From: Angelakisella sp.
GTDB lineage: Bacteria > Bacillota > Clostridia > Oscillospirales > Ruminococcaceae
Direction: 5' to 3'
Assembly: GCA_020024515.1 (NCBI GenBank)
Contig: JAHHTR010000008.1
Location: forward strand, 1-36,402
Length of the DNA: 36,402 nt
Shown here: piece after piece, positions 34,306 to 36,402 of the stretch
Layout: each line of letters begins with the position of its first letter
How positions within the stretch are numbered: the first letter of the stretch is position 1
Position numbers and translations under genes: made by a program
Notes under the pieces: generated by a model
The model's input: only the letters and a program-made list of their open reading frames with translations
Told to the model about the DNA's origin: nothing
Databases searched by the model: none

Positions 34306-35172
34306 ATGGAAAACACTCAACAAGATATAAATAACGAAAGCACGGTAGACACTGCAACAGATAATGCCACAACAACAAATACTGTTAATACAAATACTGC
34401 CAATAATGACATATTAAAATATTATATGCCACAAAAAACAAAACGTGTTGGCACTTTTACACTGGGACTTACGCTTGTGGCAATAGGCTCTCTTACTATA
34501 AACTCAGTAATTTCCCAAAATTTTAATTTTGCATTGCTGTCGGCAATTACTCCATTTATATTTATATCTCTTGGTATAGAAATTCTTGTGGCATCATTTT
34601 TTGCCAACAACAAAAAACTTAAATATGACTTTTTATCAATGTTTATTGCATTTTGCCTTGTGGTATTCAGTGGTATGGCTCTTATTATTCCAAATACAAT
34701 AAAATATTTTGGACCTGAAAAAAGTATCAGTGAAATGAAAATAAGCAGACATATAGAAGATGTATTATATAATAATATTCCTGATAAAAATTCAGTAAAA
34801 GATATTGATATAATCGTATCCATCAATCCATTTAATAATACAGATACAGAAATAGATGTCAATAATATTGATTTTGTTGATTTTGTACGTATAGACTTAA
34901 CACTTGAAGATACAAATGATATTGATGAATTTTTGAATAAATCAAGAGAATTCGCACTTATAACAAACAAAAATTTTTCCACTGCAAAGCTATATATTAA
35001 TGGCTATACAGTAGATAAATCAAAATATTTTTCCATTAGCTTTTCTTCAAAATTTAATTTCAATGCAGATATAAATGTACTGAAACAAAGAATTGAAGAA
35101 AAAATATGGGATAAAGAAGTAGAACGTTATATGCCAAAAGCGGAATATGAAAAATTAAATATAACTACATAA
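34306..35172 (+). CDS. Membrane protein of unknown function in the ECF sigma operon
   Basis: 288 residues, not recognised. Residues 1-40 are Asn/Thr/Asp-rich and likely disordered. Four hydrophobic segments follow in two hairpins (about 47-66, 73-100, 109-135). The last 150 residues are soluble with mixed alpha/beta character and many Asp/Asn (NPFNNTDTEIDVNNIDFVDF), with no catalytic motif. CAAGGAGG lies upstream of the ATG. It starts 30 bases after the TM2-like gene and is followed by a strong terminator. It could be a sensor or effector of the sigma pathway; no further claim is possible. Confidence 0.72.
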   Translation: MENTQQDINNESTVDTATDNATTTNTVNTNTANNDILKYYMPQKTKRVGTFTLGLTLVAIGSLTINSVISQNFNFALLSAITPFIFISLGIEILVASFFANNKKLKYDFLSMFIAFCLVVFSGMALIIPNTIKYFGPEKSISEMKISRHIEDVLYNNIPDKNSVKDIDIIVSINPFNNTDTEIDVNNIDFVDFVRIDLTLEDTNDIDEFLNKSREFALITNKNFSTAKLYINGYTVDKSKYFSISFSSKFNFNADINVLKQRIEEKIWDKEVERYMPKAEYEKLNITT

Positions 35173-35180
35173 CTATTTTG

Positions 35181-35216
35181 AAGATTGGGAATATTTATAA
35201 CCTCCCAATCTTTTTT
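35181..35216 (+). terminator. Terminator of the ECF sigma operon
   Basis: AAGATTGGGA pairs with TCCCAATCTT (10 bp) around a 12-base loop, followed by TTTT. It lies between convergent operons. Confidence 0.88.
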
Positions 35217-35232
35217 GTCAGCAAAATATCTT

Positions 35233-35745
35233 TTATACTAACAATAATCTAACTGTTATTATGCTCATTATCATAGCTGTTAAATCAGCACTGAGCGATG
35301 AAACAAGTGTATGCCTTGTATTACGCACCTTTGTAGCACCATAATATATAACTATTGTATAAAATGTTGTTTCGGCTGAGCCTTGCATAACAGATGCTAC
35401 TTGCCCTATAAAGCTATCCGGCCCATAGTTTAAAAGTATCTCTTTATACAAAGCAAGTGAACCACCGCCCGAAAGCGGATGCATAATGGCAAGTGGTATT
35501 ATCTCCGGTGGTATATCAAAAATTTTACAAGGTGTTCTCAATGAATAAGTAAGTACATTTAATGCCCCGGAAGTTTTAAACATTGTCACAAGCACTACCA
35601 TTAAAACAAGTGAAGGAACAATTTTTACAATAATATGTAACCCTTGCGTTGCTCCGTCCAAAAACTCGGCAAATATATTATGCTTTTTTATTGCACCTGT
35701 AAAAACAATTATAAGCACAGTTATCGGAATAATTGCATCAGACAT
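35233..35745 (-). CDS. spmB: Spore maturation protein B
   Basis: A 170-residue polytopic membrane protein with a nucleoside-recognition (Gate) domain. It acts with SpmA in dehydrating the spore core, so loss of either lowers heat resistance in Bacillus/Clostridium. Marks include LVTMFKTSGALN, MHPLSGGGSLAL and GQVASVMQGSAETTFYTI. It lies 34 bases after spmA, with AAAGGAG upstream. Its presence supports a spore-forming host. Confidence 0.93.
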   Translation of the reverse strand: MSDAIIPITVLIIVFTGAIKKHNIFAEFLDGATQGLHIIVKIVPSLVLMVVLVTMFKTSGALNVLTYSLRTPCKIFDIPPEIIPLAIMHPLSGGGSLALYKEILLNYGPDSFIGQVASVMQGSAETTFYTIVIYYGATKVRNTRHTLVSSLSADLTAMIMSIITVRLLLV

Positions 35746-35778
35746 TCTACACTTTTCTCCTTTAAATATTTATATAAA

Positions 35779-36375
35779 TCAACAATACGCCTTTTTGCTT
35801 GTTAATTTAGAAATAGTTTTTGCCATAATAATACCTACGCTTAATGACACTATCGAACTGATAATTACACAAGGCAGTATTTCCATTGGCGCTCTGCTGC
35901 CATTTTGCATACGCAAAAAAGCCGCCGTTGTTGGGATTAACTGCATTGATGCTGTATTCATTACCACAAATAAAATCATTTCATCACACGCTGTCTCACT
36001 GACACCCTTCTCTTTCTCTATATTTTCCATAGCTGACAGTCCCAGTGGTGTCGCGGCATTTCCAAGCCCCAATAAATTAACCGATATATTCATACAAATA
36101 TTTTTTATTGCCTCACCATCTTTTTTTAGTTTAGGAAAGAAAAACTTGCATATAATAGGTGAGATAATCTTTGCCAAAAAATCTGTTATTCCACACTTAT
36201 CGGCAATATTTAAAAGTCCGCTCCACAAAATAATATTTCCGCATATACTGATAATAAGCTGAACTCCGTCAGCCGCTCCTTGCATTATGCCTGTCGACAG
36301 TAGGGATATATTCCCTGAAAAAAAAGCTGTTACAACCGAAAAAACTATAATAAATAACATAATAAAACTCATCAT
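35779..36375 (-). CDS. spmA: Spore maturation protein A
   Basis: 198 residues with the Gate domain paired to SpmB. Marks include GAADGVQLIISICGNIILWSG near 33-53, NISVNLLGLGNAATPLGLSAM near 94-114, and VMNTASMQLIPTTAAFLR. The start is the first of two adjacent ATG codons (36375), with AAAGGGG 9 bases upstream. The promoter is beyond the window edge. It is the first visible gene of spmA-spmB. Confidence 0.93.
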   Translation of the reverse strand: MMSFIMLFIIVFSVVTAFFSGNISLLSTGIMQGAADGVQLIISICGNIILWSGLLNIADKCGITDFLAKIISPIICKFFFPKLKKDGEAIKNICMNISVNLLGLGNAATPLGLSAMENIEKEKGVSETACDEMILFVVMNTASMQLIPTTAAFLRMQNGSRAPMEILPCVIISSIVSLSVGIIMAKTISKLTSKKAYC

Positions 36376-36402
36376 AAAAATTATCCCCTTTATGTCAATA
36401 TA

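Noticed and set aside
34422..34982. Minus-strand open frame of 186 residues
   Set aside because: Antisense to the unknown membrane protein gene, which has a good ribosome site, operon position and hydrophobic pattern.
35795..36262. Plus-strand open frame of 155 residues
   Set aside because: Antisense to spmA, whose identity is clear.

Overview
The window is AT-rich (about 30% G+C by eye), with strong AAGGAG/GGAGG ribosome binding sites, clostridial-type genes (HemZ, the cysteine desulfidase family, a KtrB-type K+ channel, a DUF6320-like protein) and the sporulation pair spmA/spmB. This points to an anaerobic, spore-forming member of the Clostridia (Firmicutes), perhaps a gut lineage. It looks like ordinary chromosome: there is no transposase, phage gene, CRISPR array, rRNA or plasmid function.

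Layout. (1) 55-1806: a chemoreceptor with a CZB-like zinc-binding motif placed outside the membrane. It is followed by a tRNA-Gly/tRNA-Cys unit with a near-perfect promoter and two tandem terminators. (2) 2569-7320: a four-gene plus-strand operon of PHP phosphoesterase, membrane-anchored D,D-carboxypeptidase, an unknown 657-residue membrane-anchored protein and a divergent TRAP-type binding lipoprotein. (3) 7520-11915: the Leloir pathway operon galK-galT-galE, divergent from an AraC-family regulator. (4) 12126-15254, minus strand: a cysteine desulfidase family enzyme, a low-complexity lipoprotein with a Big_2 domain, and a ZnuA-like metal-binding lipoprotein with no transporter partners. (5) 15693-20943, plus strand: Nudix hydrolase, KtrB/TrkH, acyl-ACP thioesterase, UvrD-type helicase and a small unknown protein. 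(6) 21018-24832, minus strand: mglB-mglA-mglC, a galactose/glucose ABC importer with a clear promoter. (7) 25141-31611, minus strand: a tightly packed set of pullulanase, HSL-type hydrolase, condensation-fold acyltransferase, DUF6320-like zinc-ribbon membrane protein and HemZ. (8) queT with a structured leader. (9) 32699-35172: an ECF sigma factor, a zinc-type anti-sigma factor and two membrane proteins. (10) spmB/spmA.

How the genes fit together. MglBAC would import galactose or glucose, and GalKTE would convert galactose to UDP-glucose/glucose-1-phosphate. The intracellular pullulanase would debranch glycogen or imported alpha-glucans. Three gene sets look under-described and are the best candidates for new biology: the hydrolase-acyltransferase-DUF6320 set, the PHP-carboxypeptidase-propeller-like-TRAP-like operon, and the ECF sigma operon with its two membrane proteins. 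Nothing here is an unmistakable new system. All calls are from reading the sequence; no searches were run.
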